Shown here in pieces: positions 23,610-35,239 of a stretch of 64,000 bases of DNA; within the stretch, counting starts at the first letter, position 1, and each line of letters starts with the position of its first letter. The notes beneath the pieces are model-generated. The model worked only from the letters and a program-made list of their open reading frames with translations, was not told the origin of the DNA and did no database searches. The position numbers and the translations under genes are program-made. This DNA comes from Liolophura sinensis (lineage: Eukaryota; Mollusca; Polyplacophora; Chitonida; Chitonidae), in the NCBI RefSeq assembly GCF_032854445.1, contig NC_088307.1, forward strand, positions 23,130,953-23,194,952, read 5' to 3'.

Positions 23610-23904
23610 GTTTACTTGCCTGATTAAATGCGGTAATCCATCAAACTGGGCTAGTAGTAACTCCGACAATCTCTGCGGCATAACGGGTTTCTTGTGTTTT
23701 GAGAATAAAAAGGTGTAAAAGAGACCTTTGTCTACTTATAAAATACTAAAATAAGAAACTACATGTACATAAAATCTTCCTAATTTCTTGCTTTAATTAC
23801 TATCTCTGGTCTGTCATGGTCGTTGGTGCTGGTCGTTATTTCGGAAAATGATCTTCTGATTACTGACCTGGAAAGCCCAGTATGGTCGATGAATCTTGGC
23901 ATTG

Positions 23905-24045
23905 GAACACACATTCGTATACCAACCAAAATGGACGTTATACGTCAGTAATCGCTAGGCCAATTCCCAAAACAATATACAATACAAACTATCAAAGAAA
24001 ACAGAGAGTGCCTAAAGTGCGAAATTATAACGGATTCGTGAATAT
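23905..24045 (+). repeat. Interspersed repeat family E
   Basis: TTCGTATACCAACCAAAATG, CTAGGCCAATTCCCAAAACA, matching copies at 1.8 and 52.6 kb. Confidence 0.55.
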
Positions 24046-24411
24046 ATGTTACACCTAGATTCGTCTTCGAGGTCACGGCTGTATTTTCAGGTGTAAAATT
24101 CCCTCAGTTTCTGCATTTTAAGTCCGTTCTGGTTTCAAGACAAGTGTTATTTTGAGCATGATTAGTTAAGCGTCTAAAGTTTAAACAGAAAACGCATTAA
24201 TAGTCCGTAATGTCATCATTTACCTGTCCTATATATTTACCTGACCCCTGACAACTGTGACAATTCGTAACATGTATTCTGACCTCTCCAATAAAGTACG
24301 ATTTCACTTGACAATTTTTTTCCGCCAAAATGACAAGGAATGTGACAAAATTTCACCACTCGTGTAAATTCCAAGCGCTGCTACCGTAGATTAAGTAGAG
24401 ACAACCGGACT

Positions 24412-24550
24412 ATTTGATTGGGGGTTTTACGCCGTATATACTCTCTCCAACCGTACGTGGGAAAATCTGCAGCAACCTGCAGATGGTTCGCCGTCGTATT
24501 AGTGAAATATTCTTGTGTACAAGGTAAAACACCAATCACATAAATAAATA
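24412..24550 (+). mobile_element. Rearranged SINE family A pair
   Basis: A reverse 3' end (24412..24437) is joined head-on to a forward copy that lacks the stretch between GCAGATGGT and CGCCGTCGTA. Confidence 0.65.
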
Positions 24551-25294
24551 CGTCTTTCTCAAGAAGACTATATTATAAGCTAGGTCAGGCTGTGCTGGCT
24601 CTTCCATCAAACTCCCTTCTACTCTTTCCACGGCAGATCATTCGAATTTATCAACTGCGTAGTATAAGTAGTGATTTTCATTTTTCCTGGACTGTATACT
24701 TATTTTTTCAAGGCTTCGTGACACCATAATTAGACACTATTTTTACTCCTTGCACATCACGAGCTTCTTGTTTTGTGTGTATTAACTACTTTCTCTTCTG
24801 TCTCAAAAACACCAAATCGTCAGATTTACTGATTTCTTGGTGTCTAACACTGTACTCAAAAATACATCACTTATACATCACTAATATGAGGGTTGTCAAT
24901 TTCACTGGTCTCAGACAATCAGTGGTCTGCTTATCGTCTCTGGAGGTAAGCAGGTAAATTACCGTACATAATTCAATATATAAGAAAGTTTATTCATCAG
25001 TCTTGCGTAAATTTTAAAACGAGAGCTGGATAATATATCTGGGATGTACAAAGACTGGTTTTTGATTTACATTAAATTTAATAAATCCATATTAAAGTTA
25101 GTAGAACAACCATGTGAAACATACGAAGAGATATAGACAAAAGGTATCATATAAACTAGAAATATTCTTACCACCACATAGAAAACCAGGTTCTATTGGC
25201 GCATGGCTGTTCATCCTTGAGGTTGTGGCAAATAGTGTTATGATTTAATAAATCAAGATAGCCCCAAAACCTTTAGATTTACGGTCCGTTCCGT

Positions 25295-26134
25295 TTATGA
25301 CCGGAAATAAGTGCCGTCAAACACGTGACACGCAGGACCAATCAAAGAAATGTTTGTATACGTAGTTTCTCCAGTTTGTGTTGCTTTCACGTATAGTTTA
25401 CCTAACCGAGCATTAATTGCTTTCGTAAATCCTCGACAGTTTTCGTTGAATGCATTACTTCGAAAATCAGTTACTAAGGCAACAGCGGTCGCCCCAGTTC
25501 CGCACGCCCAAGTTTCACCTTTCACTCCGCTCTCGTACGACCGCATAGTTACCTCCCCTTCCCTTTCTTTAGCTATCATGATATTGTCCAGTCCTGTCGG
25601 ATACAATTTAGCATCAGCCTCGATTTTCTCTCCAAAGTTTTGAAGATCAAATTCTTTTACATCTTCGACGAATTCCACATGACAAAGTGTGCGCGTAAAG
25701 ATAGAATAACTTTGATCATTGTGTTTCTTGATTTCACTGACGTCACGAATGCTGATTTCCACCAATCCTTTCTCGACAAGATGGCGGCCCCAGTGCGCCC
25801 CATCCGGTCCGCAAAACGAAAATGTGCCCTCTGGCGGTACGACACCGATCTTCCGGGCAAATTCTACCAAACAGCGGCTTCCGTTGCCACAGAATCCGCC
25901 CAGTTCTCCAGTAGTGAGATGAGTGACATACTGGAAGGCGCAGGATTTGTGGTTGCCGTGGCGACAGTTGATCACCTCCAGTATACAGTCAGCTCCAACT
26001 CCTGTTTTCGTACAGCAGATATCCCTGTTTAACTGTTGATCGGAAAAATCGTGCAGACCCTGTCGGTTATCCACGATGACGACGTGATTTCCCAATCCAT
26101 GGTACTTAGAAAAGGAGATATTAGATGAAGCCAT
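25295..26134 (-). CDS. dapF: Diaminopimelate epimerase-fold protein (DapF-like), intact and intronless
   Basis: A single frame of 279 residues, the usual length of bacterial DapF (about 275). DapF interconverts LL- and meso-diaminopimelate without a cofactor, using two cysteines as acid and base. Both are here: GGFCGNGSRC (about residue 88) and ETWACGTGA (about 211). FSKYHGLGN at residue 8 and GPACHVFDG near the end also match. The start is fixed by in-frame TAA 33 bases upstream. By-eye comparison suggests that several positions that hold the far end of diaminopimelate in bacteria differ: Gln of GFDQ is Cys, the Asn of FNADG is Leu, the Asn of GNPH is Thr, and the Arg of YERG is Ser. The substrate may therefore be another amino acid. 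Animals lack the lysine/diaminopimelate pathway, so horizontal origin is likely. Metazoan-type repeats flank it on both sides, which argues against contamination. A possible minus-strand AATAAA is at 24989..24994. Confidence 0.92.
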   Translation of the reverse strand: MASSNISFSKYHGLGNHVVIVDNRQGLHDFSDQQLNRDICCTKTGVGADCILEVINCRHGNHKSCAFQYVTHLTTGELGGFCGNGSRCLVEFARKIGVVPPEGTFSFCGPDGAHWGRHLVEKGLVEISIRDVSEIKKHNDQSYSIFTRTLCHVEFVEDVKEFDLQNFGEKIEADAKLYPTGLDNIMIAKEREGEVTMRSYESGVKGETWACGTGATAVALVTDFRSNAFNENCRGFTKAINARLGKLYVKATQTGETTYTNISLIGPACHVFDGTYFRS

Positions 26135-26369
26135 AGTCGGTCTAACAGGGACGTCTTTCTCTTACTAGTAATAAACAGTAGAAACCGTTGATATACGGGT
26201 ATAATATTACCACATGTGAAGACAGATCATAGAATCACCTGATGTCTCAGTTATACTATCAAACTAGGTCACACATGCACGTAGATTAAATGCATGCACA
26301 GGTACTCACCGAGTTACCTACACATGGCCAACAACATACTACAGGTACAATACAATTATCTATCTAGGC

Positions 26370-26575
26370 GTCAAAATATTCGTACATCAGCCGTCAACCT
26401 AAATGGGCGTTCCGAGTCAAAAATTGAAATACCAGTTTTCAAAACAACATTCAAGACAAACCACCAAATTACTTACAACATATATAAAGTAAGAAATCAA
26501 GACGGATTCTTACAATGAGAAGCAATGAGCAGTTTTTAATGATGTTGGAAAGCCGCAAGAAATGTTCTAAGTGAA
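26370..26575 (+). repeat. Interspersed repeat family E
   Basis: ATCAGCCGTCAACCTAAATG then AATGATGTTGGAAAGCCGCA. About 240 bases from the start of the intact DapF-like gene. Confidence 0.55.
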
Positions 26576-26844
26576 TGAGTTAAATCGGTATCCAAATCGG
26601 GCACCATGTTAGTTTAAAGTTGTCGATAATCAAAGTATTCATCTCAGCTGAACTTTGATTGTAACTGTTTATACTTTCTAATGTGGCCATTTTATTCAAC
26701 ACGATAAATATACGTCCGGTATCCCCAGGTTAAGCGGAATTATACACAACTATAAAGCACAGTTCCAAAGATCCTGTACACTCCATGCTTTTCTGTTTAC
26801 ATACAACTTTACTGAGCGTAAATTTAAGAAATTTAAAGTGAAAG

Positions 26845-26960
26845 TGAAACTAAAAGTCACAGTTTTTACCGGTGAAATCCGACCCCTTGTCAGTTTACCC
26901 CAGCTAGGGTTTTTTTCCGAACCGTTCATATCTATGTTTAAAAAAGAGCAACGTGCACGC
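26845..26960 (+). repeat. Interspersed repeat family D
   Basis: TTTTTACCGGTGAAATCCGA, CTTGTCAGTTTACCCCAGCT, CCGTTCATATCTATG. Confidence 0.6.
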
Positions 26961-27164
26961 CCCCGTAGCCCCATGGGTTAAGCAGAATTAGATGAAAAGA
27001 ACAGTGGTGTACGCTGCAATTCATTTGACGTCACTGGTTTAGTATTAGCCTGCCCAATGTGTTGTTCTCACACTAAACATACAACATTATAAAAAAATTC
27101 GTTTGACATTGGTGCTTGATAGAATAAATTGCAATTAACATCACGGCATTTTTTTTACCTAAAT

Positions 27165-27355
27165 CTACTTAAGCCGTGGTGCTAAAGGGGGCGTGTAATT
27201 TGCTACTATTTGTGCATTTACATGAACAGTTAGAATAAAACCCTGGCTTAGGTAAATTAATAGGAGGCCATATTTCATCGGTAACCTTTGACCTTTTGTC
27301 AGCTTCCACACTGTCGTCCCTGCCCTAGTTTGCTCTCTACCCTGCGCGTCTTTAA
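27165..27355 (-). repeat. Interspersed repeat family D
   Basis: Reverse copy: ATTTACATGAACAGTTAGAA, CCACACTGTCGTCCCTG, ending GCGCGTCTTTAATT. Confidence 0.65.
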
Positions 27356-27380
27356 TTAGATGTGATATACAGGCCTATGG

Positions 27381-27473
27381 TTTCCACCCACCATAATGCT
27401 GGCCGCCATCGTATAAATGAAATATTCTTGAGTACGGCGTAAAACACCAATAAAATAATAAAATAAATAAATA
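27381..27473 (+). mobile_element. SINE family A, 3' fragment
   Basis: TTTCCACCCACCATAATGCT to AATATTCTTGAGTACGGCGT and an AATAAATA tail. Confidence 0.8.
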
Positions 27474-27560
27474 GGACGTTATCTTGCAAAGAGAAGCAGT
27501 CAACAGTTCCCACTGATTTTGGAAAGACGCAATTAATGTTCCAGACGAATGAGTGAAATC
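27473..27560 (+). repeat. Interspersed repeat family E, fragment
   Basis: GCAAAGAGAAGCAGTCAACA then TTTTGGAAAGACGCAA, starting at the end of the SINE tail. Confidence 0.5.
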
Positions 27561-27999
27561 AGTATTCAACCCGAGTACAATACTAGTATATAAGTTTTCG
27601 ATAATAAAATGTGTATCTCAGTTGCTTTTTGATTGCAACTGTTCATATATCCAAAATGGTAATCTAATTCAGCACGATGAATATACAGCCCATAGCCCCG
27701 GCTAACCATGGTTTTGCTAAAACTAAAAGGAAACTCATGTGTCACACCTAGATGAAGGCTTCAAGCTGCCCTCAACGGGAATTCGTCTCACATGAATACC
27801 CGCATTGACCTAAGAAAAAGTCGCGCTTGGTCGACCAAACATAACCGCGTCAACTCTGTCGACTCTCACTGTGGTATATATGCGTTTCAGTTGCCGGTAC
27901 CCTAGGACAGTTTTCTACCCCATGGGAAAGTACTGGATCCAAAGGGTGGGTGGGTTGGTGGCGTTTGCATCCAAATGAGATATGTTCAACTGTTGATTA

Positions 28000-28215
28000 A
28001 CTCCGTACCCAAGAAGCTTTCCCTGATACGGTGGCAATCAGTTTTACGGGTGGAGGAAACGTAAGAGGCTGAATTGAGGTAAACCACAGGCCTTGAGCAA
28101 GTTACTGAAAATTTTCCCCACTTGTGCAGACTTGCACGCCATATTGGTGGAAGACAAGTTGTCCTTAACGAAACCAACGGCTTAATTACAAAGCCAACAA
28201 AGCCCATGCTAACAC
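28000..28215 (+). repeat. SINE-like repeat family C
   Basis: GGTGGCAATCAGTTTTACGG, GGCCTTGAGCAAGTTACTGA and CGCCATATTGGTGGAAGACA. Confidence 0.6.
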
Positions 28216-28450
28216 TGACAGAGGATGAATCTACAATTTTCCTAAGCAATGCAATGGTAAATCATCGAAGGAATCCAGAAAAGACAGTATTCATATATAT
28301 CTTTTAATCTTTATTCCACCGCAAGCGTGAGCAGATGCATGAAAGGTTTTCTTCGTTGACCAAAGTACCACAGTTACATAAAGCTAGCAAAGTACAATTT
28401 TCATATGGAACTCAAGCTAACTCTTCGTCCATTTTTTTTTTAACAATCTC

Positions 28451-29287
28451 TTATGACCGGAAGTAGGTACCATCAAACACGTGACGAGTCGGACCAATCA
28501 GAGATATGTTTGTATAGTTCGTCTCCCCGGTGCGCTTTGCTTTCACATACAGTTTGCCTAAGTGCACGTTTATCTCTTTCGTGAATTCTGTGCCAGATTC
28601 AACAAATTTATTATTCCGTAGATCCGTTGCTAAGGCAACAGCTGTAGTTCCAGTTCCACATGACCAAGTCTCGCCGTCTATGCTTCTTTCGTAGGAACGC
28701 ATGGTTATCTCCCCTTCATTATCTTCAACAATCATTACATTTGTACCCATAGGATATCTTTTAGTGTCAAACCGAATCTTGTCCCCGAAAGTTTGCAGGT
28801 CAATATCTTTAACACTTTGGACGAACTCCACATGAACAGGAGTCCCTGTGAAAATAAAATAGCTGTTCTCGTTGTAAACCTCGATCTGGTTGACGTCACG
28901 GATGCTGATTTCCACCAAACCGTCATGCACAAGATGGCGGCCCCAGTGTTGCCCATCCGGTCCGCAAAAAGTAAAAGTGCCGTCGTTTGAAATTATGCCG
29001 AGTTTTCAGGCGAAATCTGCCAAACACCGGCTCCCATTTCCACAAAACCCTCCCACTAAACCTGATGGGAGACGGTTTAGATACTCGAATGCGCATGACT
29101 TGTGGTCGCCATGACGACAGTCTATCACCTCCAGCAAGCAGTCTGCACCGATACCAGTTTTTGTATGACAAATTTCCCGTATGAACTGAGGGTCGTTGAA
29201 GTCATACAACCCTTTTCTGTTGTCAACAAAGACAAAATGATTCCCCAAACCGTGGTATTTGGAAAATGGAAAAGACGACGACATCAT
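28451..29287 (-). pseudogene. dapF: Second DapF-like gene, complete but for one in-frame TGA
   Basis: 279 codons from ATG (29285..29287) to the TAA-type end at 28451 stay in one frame, interrupted only by TGA at 29006..29008. At that place the neighbour copy has Arg, so a CGA to TGA change is the simplest cause. It aligns over its whole length with the gene at 25.3 kb at roughly two thirds identity (by eye), with one single-residue gap. Both catalytic cysteines remain (FCGNGSRC, TWSCGTG). It keeps GTP where the neighbour has RTL, and YER where the neighbour has YES, both nearer to bacterial DapF. The many mostly conservative differences suggest that it was under selection for long after the duplication. 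The break could be a recent null allele, a sequencing error, or a readthrough codon. An upstream in-frame ATG at 29303..29305 is less likely as the start, because the neighbour's N-terminus aligns from 29287. Confidence 0.85.
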
Positions 29288-29458
29288 TTTCAGTACAAGA
29301 GTCACTGATAGCTAAGTCACGAAAATAAGTTTACCAGGCTAAACGCCTCAATATAAAGTAAGCCTAACGCTACAGGCGATAGTGGCTCGTATGCCTGGCA
29401 CACGCTATAGCCGTTTATTCCGCTGCAGGGTTGACCTGTATACAGCTAAATACCTCTT

Positions 29459-29459
29459 C

Positions 29460-29490
<31 letters not shown>

Positions 29491-29500
29491 ACACACACTT
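29459..29500 (+). repeat. Poly-C / (CA)n tract
   Basis: About 17 C followed by about 11 CA units, then a C-rich, T-poor stretch to 29540. Confidence 0.9.
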
Positions 29501-29835
29501 CCCCAACCCCTACCCAACCCCATCCCCTCCCAACATCACAAAAGACTCAAATAGCTTATCGTGGATAAATGACGGCCATGTTTGATACTGCGGCGATAGA
29601 GACGATTTAAGACTGTTAAAGTAATACATGCATGGTTGGTCAGTTTTCGTACTGGCTGACGATGTGCAAATGGGATGTATTTATGTTATAGTCAAAACCA
29701 TAAGGTGTAGGCCTACCCGGCTTCACCCACTCAGCTACATGTACTTAATCATAATGCAGTCAATATACATAGAAAGTAAAGATGTAATTTGTCTAGCCCA
29801 AAGCTGTACAACGTACTCGCTCCCTACTATCAAAA

Positions 29836-29902
29836 CCTACTGAAATATCGTTGAGTAGTGTATTATAAAACCAAATATCATACTCAACGATATTTCAGTA
29901 GG
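29836..29902. repeat. Perfect 22-bp inverted repeat (hairpin)
   Basis: The arms 29836..29857 and 29881..29902 are exact complements (TACTGAAATATCGTTGAGTA in the left arm), with a 23-base AT-rich loop. It ends where a family D element begins. Confidence 0.9.
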
Positions 29903-29904
29903 CT

Positions 29905-30030
29905 TTTATAGCGTTGCTACCTTTTAAGCATATACATGAACAACTGGAGTAAATCCTTGACTGAGGTCACTTGGCAATTGATCGAATTTTATCGGTAATA
30001 CGTGCAACCATTTGACAATTATCAAACTCG
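29905..30030 (-). repeat. Interspersed repeat family D
   Basis: Reverse copy: GCGTTGCTACCTTTTAAGCA, ATACATGAACAACTGGAGTA, ATTTTATCGGTAATACGTG. Confidence 0.6.
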
Positions 30031-30295
30031 TCATTGCTCTGGTGTTATCTTCTGTATTTCAATCGTTTATTTGCTTGGGTTTTAACGTCTCTTTCTACAT
30101 TATTTCGGTCATATCACCACGGCACGTGTCCTTGTATGCGGGTCTGACACCATGCTGACATATTTAAAGCGCTGCCTCACACAAACGCCATGCCGAAGAC
30201 AATAGACAATATTGATGTAGCTGGAATTAATATAACAGAATAGTTCCAGGATATAGTGATACCAAGCCGAGTGGTACACAGTCGCTCTTTCAACA

Positions 30296-30317
30296 AAAAA
30301 AAAAAAAAAAAAAAAAT
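30296..30317 (+). repeat. Poly-A tract
   Basis: About 22 A residues before a family D copy. Confidence 0.85.
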
Positions 30318-30334
30318 CGAGCGCATAATACCAG

Positions 30335-30445
30335 CAGCGTCGACAGTGTGAGAGTTGACAAATGCTCACACGTAACCAGGTAAATCCGGCCTCTAGTCAG
30401 ATTATCTCAGTTTGGGCTTTAATCATTCTAACAATTCACGTGAAT
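30335..30445 (+). repeat. Interspersed repeat family D
   Basis: GCGTCGACAGTGTGAGAGTT, GCTCACACGTAACCAGGTAA, TCTAGTCAGATTATCTCAG. Confidence 0.6.
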
Positions 30446-30744
30446 CAATTCATGCTTCATCATGCACGCATGAAAAAAGTAAGACGCATGCGTGCAATAA
30501 CATAAGAGACAGAGGCCTGGGCGAAAAAAGCCTAGCTGTAGGTCTACTGTTTAATATGCACGTTGACGTTTCAAAAGCAATAACCGAGTACAAAGTACGG
30601 AAATCCGATAATTATTTATATCACTGAATATGAAATGTGAAAGCCGCATGTCTGTTCAAACTGGAAAATAGTTACGGACTATGAGTTTCATATTTGAAAT
30701 TCCCTGCATCATGGAAAACGGTTCGCTCCATCTCTCTCACATGC

Positions 30745-31006
30745 TACACTCAAAAAGTTAAACTCAAAAAACTCTGAATTTTAGCAGAAAGTTTGTTGTC
30801 TGAGTGCTGCTAGAATATGTTCTGTTATCAGAGCCGATTGTTGTGTAAAATGCAACACACACATTCTAGTAATTCAACATAAAGATTCTGAAAGACTAAC
30901 AGGATATTATGTTGAATATTGTGTCATAATAACAGTATACATTCTAGCATCACTCAGACAACAGGCTTTCTGTTTAAATAAACAGATTAATTTTTTTTTT
31001 AGTGTA
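30745..31006. mobile_element. Fold-back MITE, copy 4 (both ends kept)
   Basis: Begins TACACTCAAAAA and ends TTTTTTAGTGTA, with the inner arms GTCTGAGTGCTGCTAGAATA and ACATTCTAGCATCACTCAGA. TA at each end fits a TA target duplication as in Tc1/mariner elements. Confidence 0.8.
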
Positions 31007-31700
31007 CCAACTTTATTTACTATATATAAATATCATTTCTTACGTACTGGTATTCCTTACGGAACTGTAGTTTATCTTGCTTTGGAAATGGGTCGGTTTA
31101 TGAGTGGTATACGAATGTCGGAGTCATAGGTTGAATATTTAGACACAAGAAGCGATGAAGTGGACTTTACTATGATTTCATTATATAGTGGGCCTCGCAA
31201 GAACGACAAATGGCGGCGTGAGGAAACCATGCACTTCTACATTTGTACAGGTTAACTAGAAAATGCAGGCAGAAACACTGATCACCAAGCATAAACTCGT
31301 CCAAATCTACCTGGCTGGAAAGTAATGTTTAACAAAAGAGCGTTTTTTTCTTCAATTAGGGCTACTCAGGTTACATGACCATCCTTTTTTTTTTTTTTTT
31401 TTTTAAATATGCAGTTCTAGTGACGTCATATGCTCCATACACAGCCTGTCCAATGAAGCTGTCGCACTATTTGGGACCATCCTTGATTTATTTCGTTCTT
31501 CAACATACCGAAACAATACACGAGTTCGCGGTTTTAACTGCGTTTGGATCCTAAACAAAGCCACGTGGTGACTCATAATGTTCTTAATATTTAGCACTGA
31601 AAATCTTGTGACGGAGTCATACACTCGATACCAGTCAGTGCCAATTATGGTCAGTCGAGCAAAACTCTCCCTGAATGAGCAGATGTTTTAATATATCTGA

Positions 31701-31769
31701 TTTGTATGATTGGTGTTTTACGCCGTGTGCTGAAGAATATTTTACATCAACGGCGGTGCCCGATGTTTT
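31701..31769 (-). mobile_element. SINE family A, 3' fragment
   Basis: TGATTGGTGTTTTACGCCGT then TTTTACATCAACGGCGGTGC, diverged. Confidence 0.65.
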
Positions 31770-32230
31770 AACGTGAGAATGTTTGTTATATATAAACGAG
31801 ATACTTTGATTTCCTCACAGGAAAGTCTTTTCATTTACTTACCAAATACCGAGGATTTACTTTGGCCACTCAGGTTTCCTCGACCTACAGGCATATGAAA
31901 CAGGCGCCCGCCTTCCAGTGAAATATGCTTGGGAGCCAATCAATCGAATCTAACTAAATCTAATCGATTACGGGTAATTTTCGACACAATTTTTCTTCCA
32001 CAGTGTATTTCCACATTTGACGATAGCCTGTATGTACTGGACTTGAAGTCACGGTGACTGCGTTGCTGAGAGAAACCCCGAATCACTTATGCTATTAATC
32101 AGTAAATACAAGGAAGAATTAAAAATCCCTAGAATTAAACACAATGGAAAACTTACAATAATGACGTGCTCGCTTGGTCGAGTCTTTAATAGCTCTTTCC
32201 ATACAGATAAGTCAAAACGGCCATCTTACA

Positions 32231-32291
32231 AGGGAAATATTCTTGGGTACGGCGTGGAACACCCATCAAATCAAATAAATAAATAAACAAA
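32231..32291 (+). mobile_element. SINE family A, tail fragment
   Basis: GAAATATTCTTGGGTACGGC then ACACCCATCAAATCAAATAA. Confidence 0.65.
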
Positions 32292-35239
32292 AAATCTGAG
32301 TCCGATTAAAGATATAACATGATTTATCATTTATTCCTCAAGATAATGTTTTTTTTTGTCTTTTTTACTAATGCTCTGACATAAAGGCGGTAACACTAAC
32401 TCTTCAAATTAACAAATACATTTATATATATATGGTGGGTTTCAGACAAAAAATACAAAGCAATATACACACCTAACTTTAGACTACATGAACTATCGCC
32501 AGAACAAACATCTTGCATTGCAGCTACTTACACACACATGTAGCATACGCTTCTCTGACTGGTAAGATAAGGTACGACGTTTTTAACGTCCTGTAAGAAG
32601 AATTGTGGCCAGGGAGCGAGCGTCGGGACTTGTCCATTGTTGGGTGTAAACAGGGAATATAGCTTCCGGGAATATAGCTTCCGGCGACATAAGCGTCTCC
32701 AGTACAATGGCAAAGAGGTTGACGTTTTAGGTAATTGGAGCAATTGGTGGGGGGGTCTCACACTTGGGGAATTGAGGAAAATGGCATAAAATTACACCAG
32801 TCTGATTTTCTGTGGGACAAAACCAGGCTGCTATTAAAGGGAGTATGACATTACAAATGGGAAATACGTTGATCTTGGATAGCATTGAGATAAAGTTAAC
32901 CAGGACGATAACAATAGTGAATAACGGCACATTCCCGTAATTGTAAGGTTGTATTACAGTTAACCTTGGAGCTTTATCAGAAACAAAAGTATACGTAAGA
33001 AGGCACACATCCAGCCTAAAGTCATCACCCAAGGTATCGCTCTTCTATTTCACCAAAATTTGTTGACTGATGAGAGAAAGTTACAAAGCGTTACAAAAAA
33101 ATAACCTTCCCTATTTCCGTTTTTCCCAGTACCATCATACACAAATATTTACTCTCGTCAACAACGGTGAAGAGACACCGACAGTATGCCGTCCACATCC
33201 CTTAGGGAATCTATTTCGCTTAAGCTTTTTTCGCCTCACGGAGCAATACTAAACAGACAACTTTTTGACCTGCTAAATTTCCGAGAGAAGAAAAAAAAAA
33301 CGTAGTATTTCTCGAAAACTACCTCTCATTCGGAAATGTACTGAAGAAACTCTTAATGGCGACCTTTCAGAATCTCATGTCCTTGATCCAGCATGAGTCC
33401 AGGCAGCATCCACAGGTGACCAGAGAGTGAATTTTAACCAAGTTTTGTAGAAATTACAGGGAATCTACATGCAAATCGCAAACATTTTTCAACATGGACT
33501 CAGTTCTTGATAGTTCAACAAGACGATCTACTTGAAGTATAGTATGAATTCACGAATGACTTACGTATAGTAGAAGGTCAATACACGATACAATATAACG
33601 ACTGGACATAACAAAGGAAGTTAAATACAACAAGTTTGAACAGAGATAGGCCTACATACATATTCAAAAGATGTCGGTGACGACGTGCCACCATCAATTT
33701 CAAATGTCTTCCACACATCACCAAACCATTTTGATAACTTATATATATACATATACAAACACTTTCAAAAATATATTTGATTCTATTCACAAATATCATA
33801 GCAATGCTCTATCAATATCATTTGACCCCTCATGAGGTCACAGTCATGTTACACAGGGACGACACATTTGATTGGATAAATACACAAACCTATTAGCCAA
33901 TAAACAACATGTACATGTACCAAGCGATTTCATTGGTCAAGGTATTTTGTGTGGTACATGTACTAAAAGGTGATCACATTGATTGAGCCGGCCAACTTTA
34001 TCTCCCAGTTTTATTTGTCATATTAAAGATAACAAACGATGGTCGACTATCTGTAGGCACCATGGGCATGTGATTTATGAAGTCAATAATAAAACTCTAA
34101 CAGTGATTTTGTAGGAAATTTTCTATATCAGGTTTCAATTAAAAATCTTGACTAAACATTTGTATGGAATCTAACAGTGTTACTGTCAATGAAGGCTTAA
34201 ACCTCTATGACCAATATTTTTGCCATACATGTGGCTCATGTTTGAAATATAGACTGTATAATTCAGCCCTAAATAAAATCCCCAAATTATTTTTGGGTTG
34301 TACATTAGCACCAACCAGCAAGACAGTTCACATCTAAGAAGACAGCTGATTTCTTTCTCCAACTAAAGTTGCTAAGAAAGGTCAACTACTTCAAGTGCAA
34401 TAATGAATCAAGTAGCACTGGATGGAAAGACGAAAGTTCCTATGAAATGTTCAACATGCCATGGATTACTTTGCTTAACTTGACATGATCTCAAAAATAA
34501 AACTTTGTTCACATCTGACAGGACCGGGATTTGACCTCAACACTACTGCACATCAAGCAATCAAGCAGTCAAAACTAGAAATATCATTTCAGTTGACAAA
34601 TTTCTTGCGTAACTCTCTTCCATACAAAACTACCAGCGTATATCTATATCAAATGCCTAATGTAACCTTTCCCCATTTGTACACTCGTACAACAAGCCTA
34701 ACGTGATCATATATTCATAATTAATGTATCACATATTTTGGCTCTGACGCATCGTTAATATTGAATTCTACTTCTTTTTGGTTAAACCACAATTACTGTT
34801 CACCAGAATATTTTTGATCACACTTTTTGTACTGATTTAAGGTGTTTTGTTCAAAGATTTTATACATCTGGTTGCAAATTTGGGAAGGAAATAACATTAG
34901 AAGTTGTATATCATAATTGGTGGCTGCATCAGGTGAAATGCAAAAAAAAAAAAATTTATTTACAAATCGAACTTAAATCAGCAGAAATATAAATTTAACA
35001 AAAACTTCGAAATATAATTTTAAAAGATAAGAGATTGAAGCCCTAAATCATGCATGCATGTAATTGTCTAACATATCTTAACTTTTTGGAGTAACATCAG
35101 ATAATATTACCGCTATAAGGCAGATCTACGAGCCTTTGAGAACTGGAAAGTTTAGGCATGAAATTTACTTCTACTGAAGTGTGAAAAACTGGACAAATAA
35201 ATGAAATAAGGAATTTTCTAATATATAAGTAATAAGTTT

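Larger units (their letters stand above)
31007..35230. other. No gene recognised
   Basis: AT-rich, with SINE fragments at 31701..31769, 32035..32080 and 32231..32291, and a direct duplication of GGGAATATAGCTTCCG at 32653..32684. Several CCAAT-like motifs lie at 33860..33960. Reading frames here are short and featureless. Confidence 0.4.

Noticed and set aside
25350..26032. Open frames opposite the DapF-like gene
   Set aside because: Shadow frames of a conserved coding strand; the same applies at 28735..29308.
29006..29008. TGA as selenocysteine codon
   Set aside because: The paralogue has Arg, not Cys, at this place and it is not a catalytic position. No SECIS element was identified.
25295..29287. 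Bacterial contamination as source of the DapF-like genes
   Set aside because: Copies sit 2.3 kb apart in AT-rich DNA with families C, D, E and SINE A between and beside them; one copy carries a stop.
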